A DNA stretch of 64,000 bases from Rallus limicola (GCA_022605955.1 JAKCOZ010000010.1:2976001-3040000), one strand, 5' to 3'. Positions 26,401-41,400 are shown, counted from the stretch's first letter. A program made the numbers and translations. Notes: generated from the sequence alone by a model not told the origin.

Positions 26401-29400
26401 GAAAGGCTAACAGCTCCTCTTGACTACGGCCAACCAGAGAAGGCTGCCGATACTTTAAGTACTATCAGCACTGGTAGGAAAACACCCAAACAGAATGCAT
26501 GGAAAAGACTTCTTCCCTAGAGAATAACCAAACTTGACTTTTTTAACACCTTGTACACACATCCTAGAGTTTGAATTTTGACAGATTTATTTTCATATGG
26601 AATAACACTAGAATAATGCATTTGCTGTATTATCAGGCATATTTTAAAAGCCAAAGAAATTGTTCCTATTTGCAGAAACAACCAGAGAGTTTAGGTTTGA
26701 ACTCACTTGCATAATATTTTTTACTCTGTGCTTACCAGAATGATACTAATGTAAAAAGAAACTACTTTTCTCAGAAAGATCCTCTAGAAACCCAAGATTA
26801 CTTACCATGAAACACATTTGAGAACTCTGTTGGAAGAATGGCAGTGGATCTGAATCCACTGTTGACTGCATCAGAAAGGTATGAAGAATGTGACATGGCA
26901 GAAGCATCTTTGTTGACAAGTAAATAAAATTTGATTTTGACTGAATGTCAACAGAATAAACCGGAATCCAGACAAAACTCAGTCAATTTTTTTATTATAA
27001 ATTTTATCAGATCCCTCAAAAAGGGGTCAGCTGCAAAGGACTGCTTCTTTACTAGATGTCCACTTGGTGCAGCCCAATAATAATATCTATTGCAGCATGA
27101 CCAGTTTTACTTACCTCATGATTAAATTACCTGTTAAAATATGTGAGCATAAGAAAAGCGAGTAAGTCTCTATCATACATTTTATTTTCTCCTAACAACA
27201 GCCTGACCAGCCAAGAATGTGACTGGTCATGTTAATTTTGCACAAGATTCTGTACAGAATCATCCCCTTTTGATTAACAACTTGTCATGAGTGCCATCAA
27301 ACTAAACCTTATGTATATAGGTAGTTTCCATTTTTATCTACAAAATGCAGATATTTATACAGCATGTTGTCTGAATGCCAAAAGGTTCCAATGGATTTCT
27401 CGTGCTCCCTCATGGCACATAAATTTATAAAAACAGCTCTAAAAGGAAAATAACAAGTCCAAGAACACCAGAATCTGTGCTTAAATGTTTTCTAAACAAT
27501 CTGTGTAGAAAAGCAGAAGCCATCCAAAAACCAATGGCCTATTTGAGATAATATCAAATGATATAAAAATCCTTTTCCCATTTTGGAATCAGTTGTCTCC
27601 TTGTAAAATGTGTTATTACATTAGAAGAAAATCTTTACAAAAATGTAAAAAACTACTAGGGCAAGTATGCAACAAGATGTCCTTTTAACAAACAAAAACC
27701 AGCAGATAACCAGGTCTACATAATTAATGCATAAGGTTTTTTTTTTAATCTGCAGACCACTAGTTTCACATGTTGGTAATCCATCCCAATTTCAGTAGCC
27801 AGATCTACACTGCATTTCTTTCAGTGTTCCTTCCACTAGCTGATAACAGTCAGACTGTTAACATTTCTGGTCAGGATAATTTATCTGCAACTTAAATAAA
27901 ACCAATGTGAATTTATTTTAAAAATATGTTTCTATCCTCTGCAATTAAAAGTAAATAGAACAGCATTGCTTCTTTATAGAATTGTTTCCATTTTTCAGTG
28001 GAAAATTAATTCTTCAAAGTAAAACAAAGAAAAGCAGAAACAAATGACTGATGCCCAGCTTCCTTTAAGTGCTTGCCTTCACTCTTACCACCTCACTATA
28101 CTGATCTCTTAATTCTACACTGCCGATTCTCATTGCCAAACTATTAGGCTACAATTTATAAGAATAGAGTGCTAACTAAATTTAGCATCTGTACAATTTA
28201 TGACGTGCTACACTTTAAAGTGTCACACAAGAAATGCTGTAAGAGAAATGTAGCTGTGGAAGTTCAAAGAACTGTTAATGTGCAATGCAGCATCCAAGTG
28301 AGCCCGAGGCAGCTATTATTTTGTACTAGAGACTACATCCTCCGCATTAAATTAGTATTTTAAAACTAACCAAGAGCCTAACCACTTACTGAGATAATAG
28401 CTTTCTGTAAACTGAAGGAAAAAAACACTGCCTCTTAATTCACTGCATGGTATGGTCACTAACTTCAAGTACAAAACAGGAATTAAGGGATAAATCTGTT
28501 TAGATGAAAGCAAAATGTGGAGTGACAAAATGGCCTTATGTAAGAGAAGAGTGTTGTAATTTCAGTCTTAATACAGCATAAATTCCATCTTTGTTAAAAA
28601 GACAAGAACATGCAGAGTATGTACCAAATCAATGGAACCATTTTGATGTGAGAAGTAGCTCATTACACAATTCCCACTCAAGAAAAATCCGTATACTTAA
28701 ATGCACTGGTGCACAGAACATACCTTTGCAATGCGGTCACTCTGCAGCTGTTAAGCACATATCCAGGCAGATGGTAGGAATCACTGCAGCTCCACTAACT
28801 GAAGCGAGAGATGGGAAACCTGGAGGCCTGACTGCCATCAGATTCACTCCCTCTCTTCCCCTTTCCCAAGTCCCAAACTGAGAGGAATTTAAACCAGAGA
28901 AGTATTTTACCTTAGATGGCCGAGGTGATGACGCTTGACGAGATACAGACGCTGCTCTCAAGCACCCTGACAAAACCATGCTAACAAACACAAAAGCACA
29001 AGGATCATACAACTACTAAACTACATGCTCACAGCTGTTCCAGGATTTAGCAAATCCAAAATGGCCTGGGAGAGAAGGTGCTGCAAAACAGTTACAGTCT
29101 TTCTGCCTTACTGAACTTTCTGAGATCTTACTGCCTTTTTTCAACTTCCCATCTACGAAGTCTGCACTGGGTATCAGCTTAAGACTCATGCTACAAGTGC
29201 TGATGGAGCCAGGCATCAGTACCTAAGGCTGGCTGTCTTCTACTGCTACTTCCAGTCTACCATGGATGTGGCAGCAGCCTATAAATAAGCAAGACAGAAC
29301 AGGATCTTGAGCTCAGCACAGGCTCATAATTCACAGGAAAGAAGCGGGGGGGGGGGGGGGGGGGAAGAAAAACATAAGATGAGGATCACTTCATTTCCCT

Positions 29401-32400
29401 TTGTCACTAGGAGTTTGTGAGAGAGCACCTTGAATCTTTCTATGCATTTCTACAACTTACGTGGACCAGTGAATTACAAAGCACTGGGAAAATAAACAAA
29501 CTGTACTGCCAACCACAGCTCAAAGGAAGAGACAAGAGAATAATTCATAGCCAAAAGGAAGAAAGGAATGAGTCTGGACCTTGCTTACTTACGTACAAGT
29601 AATTTATCACACACAAGAGCACTAACCTAATTATGAAAGGGACACTGATTACAAAAGGTAAAAATCTTGAGAAGTAAATCTGATTCAATTAGACATTTTT
29701 TAAAAGTTAGCACAACACAGGGGGCTAAAACCACCTTTTGGGCCTGCAACAGACATCCATGAGGAATAAATTTTCCATAAAAGCAGAGTTAAAGTCCATC
29801 AGAAAACAATCAGTATGTAAAAACAAGCATAGCTTATTCATAGTACATAAAACATGACAGTGTTAAGATTTGATCAGCTTGACTATGTAACTGCACAGGC
29901 TACTAGCCCAGTTGCATAAGGCGCTCTCCACATATTTAGGAATACAAGTTCAGGAGAAAACCATCCTTAATAAAGAGAAATAGCTTACATTAAGTAAAAA
30001 CAATTTCGAATCAGCAATACTAATAGGATTTATTAAATACTCAACATACATCATTTTTGCTGGCCTTCTTTAAATGTATTTGTATCGGCACAGAAAGAAG
30101 TCAATATGCTAGAAGTTCATAGGCCCATTTCTCAATGAATTCTGAAAAAATATCCTCATGGGATGATCCATGAATAACACCTGGGAAGGAGAACTGCAGA
30201 TCCCCCTATACTGAGATAATCAATTACGAACGGAGAGACATGCATATCTTCACATGATCTGTATGACATTACCTTCCTTGCCACAACTTGCTTTAGCTAA
30301 TAAATCTTATTTCTGGAAACGAATAGAGTCATTGGAAGCCTGGATTCCACCTTCTCATGTTTGTCTCAGTAAACTAGAGCAGATCTGCACAACATTGTAG
30401 TAGTGACTGGTAAATCAGCAGCTTCCACCTAGCCCCAGGGAAACACAACACCACCACGCAATCCCACCAAAGGCACACAGAGAACGGTCATGATCCTGTA
30501 GCTCTGCAGTAGGAAGGTGGGCAAGTGCTGTAACGGAGGGGCAGGAGCTGCAGACAGGTCCCCACCTCACTCTCCCGGCAGGACAGCCTTCTGGAACAGC
30601 TACTTGGCAACACAGTCAGTGAGAGGAAAAATAGATATCTTCCTTGTAAGTGAGATTATTGGTTTTGAGAAAACAGAAGTCATCCTACAACAGGCATTAT
30701 GGGCAAGGGCTATTTCCAGGTAGTTATTACCGGCTGTATTTAATTATTTGGAAACTGCCTCTTTAAATATGGTTTTCAATCCATGCCCTGTGGGTGAAAC
30801 CAGCAACATACCATAAAGATTACAGAATCCTAAATACCATATGATATAAACAGCATTTTAAAAGAGTAATCTTTTGCAGGTTATGTATCACATAACCAGT
30901 TATCTAGAAACAAAAAAAATTATTCAGGCCTTTAAAAATGTGCCCTTAAACTGCCACCCAGTAGCTGGGATGCTTTCAATTTCCTTTGACTTATTTGGTA
31001 TCCATAGCACAACTACAGCAAAAACAACAACAGAAAATAAAAACCCATGTAAGATCAAATTTTAGTAGAGATGCCTGTCCATGGCAGTTCTTCCCCATGG
31101 AATACAAGAGGAGGCTTTTTTACTAGGAAAAACTGACGAACAGATGTTTAAATAGGTTCAAGATGGAATGGAATTTAATTTGGGATTAAATCTTAATTAA
31201 ATTGTCTTTATTGGTTTCCATCTTGATTCCTTTAACAAAACTCTCCCACGTATAAACTACATGCAAATTCTGTATTGCCTGGGACTGCGTGTTCTTTTCA
31301 GAGATTTTTACAAAGAAAAAGCAGTGTTTCCTTTTCAATGCTAAGCACAAATGAGTTAGTTGTGGCTTGTTACATCCACAGAAACTACAAATGAATGCTT
31401 GCATTTCCTTTTACGTTTCATTGAAAAAAATCCCAATGTCTGAAGCTAAAAGGTTCCTTTTTATGTAGTAAAAATCCTTCATCTGAATTTGCCAGGGAAT
31501 TCAGCAGAAATACTGAAAATGCAGTTTTAAAGCTAGACCTGCAATTCTGCCTTACTGCTCATTCCCAGCTCTTCCCATTGCCTGCCTGTTCCTGACACTA
31601 GTGCTCATGCTGTGGCAATTGAGTCGTTTCAGAAAGCTGGCAATGATGACTAGTAAGCTTAGAAGTGATCTCCTCCGACCAAACCAGCTCCCTGAATAGG
31701 CTTGTCCTATGGTCTCATGATTATCAACAGCGGCTTAGAGACAAGAGCACAGCAGATGAGACTTAGGCTGACAGCAGAGTCACACTGTAACTTGCTTCTG
31801 CTCTTCTTGGACCATGCACTCCAAACCCCAGTGGTCTGAGCACCAGCACTCGTAGCTGTGGAGCAAGACATGACATTACGATGGAAACTGACTCTCACTC
31901 CACCAAGCTAGTAGATCGGCTGTAGGTCTTGGGGCTAGCACAGCCACTAGAACAGATATAAGTGAAGCAAAATAATTTTGTGGCAGAAAGCAGGAATTTT
32001 ATACCTCTTAATGACGTGACTGCAGAAAGGTTCTTACCCTTTAACATGTTTTGGTAAAGAATGAGATGCAGCAAACACCTCTCTTTGGAAGTTAATCTAG
32101 TCACAGTGTCACCAGAGCAAACTGATCAAGCTTATTTTCACTTTATTTGATGGTATTCCTGATGGTAGAATCTCCTGTGTATGCTCCACTAAATTCATAT
32201 TTTATGGACTACATTTCCACATGCCCCCCACTTCACAAGTGTACTCCCACACAACCCTATAAAATCCTGTTTTATTACTTACATTACATTTCTTACACAT
32301 GAATACATTATTTTTACCAAGGTGATGCTAGCAGTGCCAAGGCAAGTCCACAACAGTCAATCCCCCATGGCTGTCTCTATAGCCAGCTCCCAGGAGATGA

Positions 32401-35400
32401 TGATGACCTGCTGGCACTTCCTTCCCAGTATTATGTCCTCTGTATCCCCTCCTCCATGAAAGTGCCAATTCTTCATCCTAGGTCTAACCATGTTGGGGAG
32501 CTAAAATATCAAAAGGTCCCACTCCCCTTCCCCACCAAACAAATCCAAAATGTCCTCCACAAAAAACAAATGAAGGATTCAGCTGCATGAGGATCAGAAA
32601 AATGCAATTTTTAAAAGGACAAGAGTGGGAACAGAGACTGGAGGAAGGGAAACCTTTTGGCAGCAACCACAGCCTCAAATCATATTCCTGGAACCAAAGC
32701 TAAGTCAGCTATGAAAAACAATCCATTGGAATTTGGGCTTCATTTGTTATGAAGTTCACAGAGTCTGGTTTGCCAACATAAAAACTAAAAGCATAATTTA
32801 AAAACAAATCATCATAATTTAAGATGTTTATATTTGTAAGGTAGGTAGAAAAAAAAAATCTAGTTTCTTTGGTCTAACTGTAGCAGCATAGAGAGCAATC
32901 AATCACAAGACAGTGCCAAAAGATTCAGAATTTTAAGGCCCCTAAATAGGATCTTTAAAAACAGAACAATAAATACTTTAATGCAGTAACTTTGGAAAAC
33001 ACACTTTCTTTTGGCTTGGTGCACAAACTGCAACAGCAATTCATTAATGTTTTCCAAAAGCCACACCATTAGAAAAATGTGAGTACACAAAGCCATAAAT
33101 ACAATGCATAACAACAATCTGCTTTAAGTACCCTGGCAACAGAGAAGGAAGACAGAGATTCAGCAATTGGCATCAGGACATGAAGAAATACTATTTCTTG
33201 TGGAAGTCTGAGATCAAATAAAAAAAATACTTTAGAATAAAACCCAGAAGAAATCAGAAGTCAACAACTCCAAGAGTCACTGTCTAAACTTAAAAGCTTG
33301 CACTCATCTGAAATTCACAGTAGATCAACACAGAGGTTGAAAAGTATTGGACCTTTCCCTAGAACACCAGCTCAAAGTTCCTCCAGGACCTCTCTAACAG
33401 GGGTACCTCTCAAGTTTGAGCTCTACTGGGTGCATAAACTTTCCTTCCTGGGTGAAATATGCAGTTTCCTTCTCACAACGAGTTTTCCAGAGGTAACTCA
33501 GAAGGCTGTTATGGCTAGAAACTTGTAATCAACTTGTTGCCAGTAGCTGGCAAGTTATACACTCCTGTTCCCAGCCCAGTGAATGCTCTAACCTCAAAGA
33601 CAATTCAAACTCCAGAATGACTAGGTTTTGTAGTAAAGTCACAAACAACATAACAAACCCAGGAAAACATGGTGTGCAATAACAGGTACTTTTCTTTTAT
33701 CATTTAGTATTATGTAAGATGGTGGCTCATTTGGGAAAAAGTGCACACAAGTGGAAAACAAGCAGCTGAATTTCAAGTAATGCAGTTTTGTATGAAAAAC
33801 AGTACAGGTCACCCTGTAACACAAAGCTCCCATCACCTGCAGAACCATGACAGCTATGACTTAACAGCACTGCAATTACATGTCTACAGCTAATGAGGAC
33901 CCATGCTCCTCTTTGGCTCTCTGATCTGAGTTTTACACAGCCAAGGCTCTCTTCTCCCATCCCAGCGCTAATTTTGTCCAAACTGCTTGAAGACTTACAT
34001 AAAACAAAGAGTTTAAGGTGACACTTGGCAAAGCTAAACATACAGCATACGTGGCAACACGTTTCACATGACAAAGCTATGCTGTAATGAACTTCTGGTT
34101 TTAAGGCCTACTTCCACACACGAGTACTCTCATTCCTCAGTTCAATTCTGCTTTGCTGAACATAACTGCATTTGGACTGAACTGCAGTCCTCGGGCTGCT
34201 GTGCCTTTTGCTTCAAGTTACCGTAGCGCACACAAGGTCAGTTCACGTACACGCACAATTTAACAGAAGTCAGACTGTTATGCATAACTAACAATCATTA
34301 CATTAAAAGTCTGTCAGAATTAGTTAAGCTCACCTCTTTATCCATACTCTCTAAATCCTCTTTACAGAGGGTGTACAGCGGCATTGTCTCAGACATACTC
34401 GGCTGGCGTTTCCGCTTAGATGGACCAGGCTGCTCCTCATTTTCACTTGCTGGTAGGTCTTCTTCCTCAAAGATCTGCTGCTGATGTGGCTGAACAACTC
34501 TGAAAAATTTCAGGGGTCCCACATAAGAGAGATAACTCACAAGTTACCTAGAAATTAAAGTCCTACAAACAATTTATGACTGCTGAATACTTATGACTTT
34601 CCTTAGTAGGGTTCTGTGTACATCAACAGAAGACCAGGTCTCCCAGTGATCACTTTCATTTTCAGTCTGATGGCTTAGCTCTCCTGCTAACTTTCACAAG
34701 GTACTCAACCCTCCTGCCTTGCCACTGTTCTCAGAAGCAAGCATCAAAACTGTCTTGAAGCCTAGAGTTTCAGTGGCTGCAGATGCACTGCCCTTAAAAT
34801 ACTTACACGTTTGTGCTCAAGTGGAGTTCATACATCACTTGACACATTCAGGACAATTCTTATATTCTAATATATTTTTCCTGATCTACATTGGGCTTGT
34901 ATTCTCAAGTCTCAAAGTATACATTTATATTTCTCAGCCTTACAGATGAGAGGTTTGCAAGTAGAAAGCTCATTGCTGCAGCCTCAGCCTTCAGACGTTT
35001 CCCAGATGCAAACCCAACTGTGTTTCCTTCTGGGTAATGTACTCAAACCCGGCAGCATTTTCTCTTAGCTTGTACTCTATTACTTTGTTAGTAACTGTAT
35101 TTAACTGAAACATGCAGATACAAAATGGACTGTCAAAAGTGTTTGTGAAAATGGATAAAATAATCCTAACGTCATGGGAATTGCTTTATAATAGTATGAA
35201 AAAGATAAGACCACATTTACAATAATAGCAGGAGATGTCTACCTTTCCTGGGTAACTTTTTCCTGTGAGTATTACTTAACTATTAAAGTCCTGGAGAGGC
35301 TACAACTGCTACACAATACAGTTTAACTACGAATGTGGGGCTGTCACAGTAACCTGACAGAACACGTTGCACAGCTCAGCACCAACCAGAATCCTATTTA

Positions 35401-38400
35401 AAGATCTTGGGTCATAAAGCTCATGGATCACAGGTTACCTTAGCCACAAGATTGCATGTGTGGGGAATGATTGCCATGAGCAAGTATAGAAGTGACAGCA
35501 TTTGAAATCACAAGTTGTTTCAAGTTGTAACTACCAGGTGAGACATCATCAAGCTGTTTCTGAGGGTGGTGGCAATTAAGAAAGGCTACAGCATGGTCTC
35601 TGCTGACAAGGGTTTCAGCACAGGATGGCTGCTTCTCATCGAGCCTAGATTTTCAAGAAACAGCTTTAGATCAGCAGCACAACCCCCCAAAAAACCATTA
35701 TTAAATTATGTAAATCCAGTCACAGATAAGGTTCTACAAAATTGTTTCTCCTCCCATGAACTTAACAGCTTCTTAGGAAGGGCCTCTAAATACCAAGTTT
35801 TTTTTCACAGTACTTCAGTCCCAGACTGTAAGCAGTAAGAAAGCCACGTGAAGCTGCCAACCGAGCTCCCTTTGAGGTCTCCTATTTCTTAAATACACAT
35901 CTCTCCTCTCAGATGCCAGACAGGTGTAGGAGATGTGAACTCATTTTACTAATTGGGGACGGTGGGGACACAGAGTGAAGCCATCACTGCACTCCCCAGA
36001 GCTGCGCTCTCTGCGGAGCACTACACAGCAATGCAGCAGAAACTCCCCTTCAGTGTTTGTCATTTCTGTCATTTCTTGCAAAGCAAAAAGGGTGATTTAG
36101 GCATTGTAGAAATGAACTAATCACACTGCTTTTCTCTTAGAGATTCCTGCCACAGCTTAACAGCTTTCTGGTTTGCCTTTTTTTTGTTTTGGTTGGTTTG
36201 GGGTTTTTTCCTACTAAACGTTTTATATTTTATAGGACCACTGAGTTTTTCTTTTGCTATTAAACTGCCCTCAGACAAAAATTTTCATATGTAAAAGAGA
36301 AGAAAAATACATTTCACTGTATTTTTCCAAAGGTATCTTTTAAAAAATAATTTCCATTCCTCTAGTAGAAACCCTTGACAAGGGATAGCTGGTGATGCTA
36401 TTTACAGTCTTAGTAAAACAGAGAATGACTAAACCAAAGGTCTAATCATCTTACACAACTGCATTAAAAACCATGACAAGCTTGACCATGCCAAGAATTA
36501 TGTACATTATATATAGCAGGCAGCCAAGCAGATTTTCTTAGACTAGAAATAAATCTAGTATTTTTTTAAGAACACATTATCATACTGATGACAGCAAGAA
36601 CTCCTTTTGCAGCTTCTGTATCGTTGTATTCTTACTTACATTCTTTATTTGAACACTTTAGAGAACATCACCCTAACCTCGATGGGCAGCAAAGGCAGGA
36701 ATTATTTTGCATCACTATTAAATAAAAACTGACAGTTTAATTCTGGAGATCCTGCGTTCCAGACTAGGCATAACTATGAACTTCTTTAAAGTAATAACAC
36801 GTAGAAATATTACAAGCCTCAAGTTAGTCTTGGAGTCTCTATTAATAAAAAAATCCCCATCCCCTACCAACTCCTGAATAAAACTTTAGATCAACCTTGA
36901 CCACACTATTATAGGCAAACATTAATTGTAAAATAAACTGTATTCACAGCTTCTAAAGGCTTTTGTTTATTTCCTAGCATTCCAAATGCTGCTAGGTAAG
37001 ATAAACACTGATACTCCTCACCAAAGCATTCAAAAAAATATAAAGCAAAGACTTCTTTCAGGTTTGTAAGAAACATTTTTATTTTATCAATAATGTTTTT
37101 CAGGCTTTACATTTTCAGATGCTTGTTGATTAAGATGTAGTGACATACAAACACAGGAACCCCCATTTCTATCTAATCCAGTGAGGTTCATGAATGCTTT
37201 TTAGAAAATAACACCACATTCAACCCTGCACAGGTTGGTTGGCGCTTGCCAGTCTTACACGCAAACTGATACGCACATGGGCTGGAATTCACCACACGTA
37301 GTGTGGGTTCAACATGTGTGGAAGTAACAAGCATCTTAACACTTGCACTGATACAGCACCAGGGAAAAAACTAAAATAACATCATCATGAAAATGTTAAA
37401 AAAACTTAAATTCTATCGCCTATTTCAATGTCGTACTTTGTATTTTTGCCGTGACACTGGTAACATTAGATAGCATAAGCTGTAACAATAAGCATGTACA
37501 TTAAGACACATTTTCAGTTTTAAGTTAAATTAGTTTCTAGGAATCTTTAAGATCTGCTTAAGCCACCACCACCTACTTAACACACCTTTTCATATCAAAA
37601 ATCATTTAAAACCGGAATGCCACTTTTAGCTTCTCACATGTAAATGATATCCATATTTTAAGCTTTGCTTCATCTGTTTGTGTATTATTAATGTTCACTA
37701 AAACTTGACCTGCAGTGTTTTTCTTTATTCTAGTCCAAATGCCATTGGTATGTGCATTTTTTAGACAACACCACATTACACATCTCACAACTTGTTATAA
37801 CTTCACTGTTTACTGCAATGTTTGTAGAACGCTGTTTCTGTACCAAAATGCACACCGGCCGGGAGCCATACGGAGTGTCAGAGCTCTGACGGGCAGGCTA
37901 CTCCTTCCCCTTCTCAGAGAGAGAGAGCAGCTCCGGCCGGCTGCCCACAGTCACCGCGCAGCACCGCGCTCCCTCCTAGCACAGGCACGAGCTCTCTGCC
38001 GCCCTTCCGCTGCGGCTGCCACAGGCGGAACGGAAGGCAAGCGTTCAAGTCTCAGAGAGCTCAGCACCAGCACCAGGATCTACGCCTGTCACACAAAACG
38101 TTGACCAAATTAACTGAACCATCTGTAATTCACTGGTGGCAGCTTCACCGCAAAGTGCATGTAGGTATTTAAGCTAATCTTATGCTATCTTAAATCCTCT
38201 CTCCCAGCTGAGCCCCAGAAAGACACTCAGAATGCTGAACCCAAAATAAAGTGAGAATTGAAGCAGTTCTTATGAAGCGGTACTGGGATGACTGGAAGCC
38301 CTGATCAGTACCCAGCCCTGCAAGAGGTTATCTTCTAATGCCTATTCTTGCAGTAAGAGACAGAGTATCACTGCTATGCCACACGCAGCGACAACCTCCC

Positions 38401-41400
38401 CAGGGGTTTCCTCTCCCAACGATACAGTATCTGAAATTCATAATCAGATAAAGCTTTCAGAAATATTAAGGAAGATTACTGGAGGCTCTGACTACATCTA
38501 CGCACAACAGGAGCGGCTGTGAGTGTTAACAGCTTTAACTCTATTACTAAGCCATTGAAGGTAAGCAAACAGTCTCATCTTGCAGTAGGAGGGGAACATG
38601 CAAGCACATGAAGTCTGTCAGAACACAAAATACATTGTCCTCTCCCAAGAGACTGATGCACTAAGGCAATTTTCTCTGAAGTCAATTATCACATTAATTT
38701 TTAAATTGATGTGAAGCTTTTTTAAAAAAAGCTATCACTGATGTATGCATTAAGACAGAGCGAGGCGATGAAACAGTACTTCTACCTCAGCTCTTGCTCA
38801 GTCAAAACATAGCAAAGCTGTTCCTATCCAGCTTTTTGTTACTTCTTTGCAGCCTTCACGCCTTGGCTGCACTGTACTTTCTAGCCATTAAAGGTACTTA
38901 ATGCAGTGATCAAATACTGCTTCATTTTCCTTCTGGACTTTACCAAGGCACTCCTCCCCATCTTAATTGAAGACAGCGGAACTGCTCTGAAGAATATAGA
39001 CATGTTCCAGTTGAGTGATCAGCGTTTACAGGTCACCAATTTTACCACTAGAACCAAATCAACAGGAAATGACAATAAAAATACTTCCCAGCATATAGCA
39101 TATGCTAATCTCCTTACAGCTTTTTAGTTATGAGGTAAAACTGAGTAATTTGATTCAGTTTCCTAAATTAAAACATCTCAACCTAGAACACTGAAAGTCA
39201 AAAAAATGTTTAAATAAAGCAGGGAAGCAGAAAGGAAATACAGTCTCACTCCACCCCAAAAAAAACATTCTGGGGCTCTGAGAAACTCAACTAAGAGGAC
39301 AGCTGAAGTATATTCCCCTCCCTTTCTAGAAGATGTTCGAGTGAAGAAGCACCTCTGCATTAAAGAAAAAACAATTGCCTTAGGTGTGGACATAATTTCA
39401 TTAATCTGTTGGCAAAGGTAGAACAAATACCAAAACCTACTCTTTTTAAAGCATTGAACAATGCATTAATATCAACATAAACCATGATAATGAAGGAGCT
39501 TAGAAATGTCATGACAATTGCATACACACACAACCTTCCCAGCTCCATTTCTATGACAAATTATTTTCCACAGTAACTAACAAATATAACTGAAAGCTTT
39601 TCAGCTCCTCCCTGGATACATGCTGTATCTTGACTATTTGAAGTCAAACTAAAGCAAAATACAGTGTTTAAAGGCACAGTTAAAAAGAAACTGTAAACAA
39701 GATGTCTTCACAAACAAGAGAGACTCAAAAAACCTGTGCTGACAGAAACAAGGAAGCTGAAACTATAAGAACCCTATAAAAAGGAATGAAAACTTGAAAA
39801 AACCCAAACCCCACAGGTTGAGATAATATTGCAACAGGAAGATGGAGTGGAAACATAACAAGCCACACTAACATATAAAACCTTTAAACTGATACACCAC
39901 AGAAGGGGCAGGGGAGGGAGAAGAAAGGCAGAGGACTGTGCATTTGTAACTGTGCTTAGTATTTTTTAGTTGTTTGGAAAGCTGAATTGCTTTGTAACAG
40001 CTGCTATACTCTGAGCACACTGTACAAGGAAGCCTGATCACATCTTACAAAGAAAAAGCTTTGCCTTCAACTGGATACTACTTTACAAGCTTTGCTAAAC
40101 TTGTTAGCATTCCAGAAGGTTGATCTTTAACATAGATACTTAGAGATTTTAGGTATTTTAGACATGAGTGTTTTCTTTAAATCTACAAATTTTGACAAAG
40201 TCCAGATGCCTTTGTGCTTCAAAAAAAGCAGGCCGCCTCCTCTTCCTGCTGCTTTACTGTCCTGATTTAGTGATCTAAGGATTATTTAACAACCACTCAG
40301 TCATATGGCCTTGTTTAATAAAACTCAGCTAGGTACACCTCCTTCTTCCACCACTTCTGATGTCCCATCTAAAGGAATTAGGAGAAAGGGAAAATTTGAG
40401 AAACAAAAGCCAAATGCTGTCAGAGATAACGGGTAGGCAGAAAACCCCAAATCCAGTATTCTAAGACTCATTAAAAAACATCAGACTGCCTTGCTTCAGA
40501 GATGAGTTATTCTAACATTCTTTAGAGTACGTAAACTACATGCTGCATTTGTTCTGAGGTTTCTACTGGCACCTAGGTGAGACACAAAAAACATCTTGAA
40601 TTCTAGCATTCTGATTCTACTTCAGCTGATTATTCACCTCCACTCATTTCCTTAGCTTTTTAGAAAGCAAAGTAGCTAAAGCAAAGATAAAAATTCAATC
40701 AAGTACAAACATAACAGTGGCATTTACTACAGCATCTGAAAATATTGTTCAAGTAACTCTTAGCTACGCTTCAGGTACCTGAAGGATGAGTGTTCACCGT
40801 GGACCTGTAAGGTGATGGGAGGGCCTGGAGACTGGATGTACATCGACTGGCCAGAGGTCTGAGCACCCTTCCTGATTAGTTTTCCAGTGTTTGGATCATA
40901 AAGTCGAACTTCAGGACCAGGTTGAGACTTTGGGTGGATGGGTGTTGGGTGGAACAGAGCTGTCTGAAATGTGCTGTGTGTATCAGGAAAAGTGGCAGGG
41001 CTGTTCTCTCTGTTGGATGAAATTGAGAAAAAAATCCCTTTAGAAATTTAAATGAGCTATTTAACCACAATGTAATGAAATGAGCATTCCTTTTTTTTCC
41101 TACAGGGAGAGGGAGGTGGAGGGGTGTGGTTTAGAAGATATATGAAGAAACATTTCTTCTTCCCCCAGCCCCATTAAAGTCTAACTAAATTTAAAACAGA
41201 AAATGGCAAAGACACAGATAACATATTCACATATTAAAACATTTTAAATGTGCCTTAAAAAGTGTCTTAACACATAAGGTTACTGGAATTGCTTCTAGGT
41301 AGTAACAACTGCAAAAAAGCAAAGCTTGCTATTGTAACATATTTTAGAATTTGATCTACAACTTGACCAAGGGAAAACACACAGTATTAATTTATAAGTC

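Larger units (their letters stand above)
11475..34333 (-). other. CTDP1: CTDP1 intron of 22859 bp (intron 11 equivalent)
   Basis: This is the longest intron seen. It holds a solo LTR (11691-12261), two CR1 fragments (21157-21590 and 22052-22495), an old repeat pair (14991-15070 and 27801-27880), a 10-bp hairpin (17654-17680), a 19-G run (29346-29364) and a candidate 70-bp exon (28911-28980). The remaining stretches (about 12300-14900, 15100-21100, 22500-27800 and 30000-34300) contain nothing I can identify. Confidence 0.85.

Noticed and set aside
37715..38104. 129-codon plus-strand frame over the CpG-dense block
   Set aside because: Stops are rarer in GC-rich sequence. The Arg/Ala/Leu-rich product resembles no family I know and the frame runs in from AT-rich intron.
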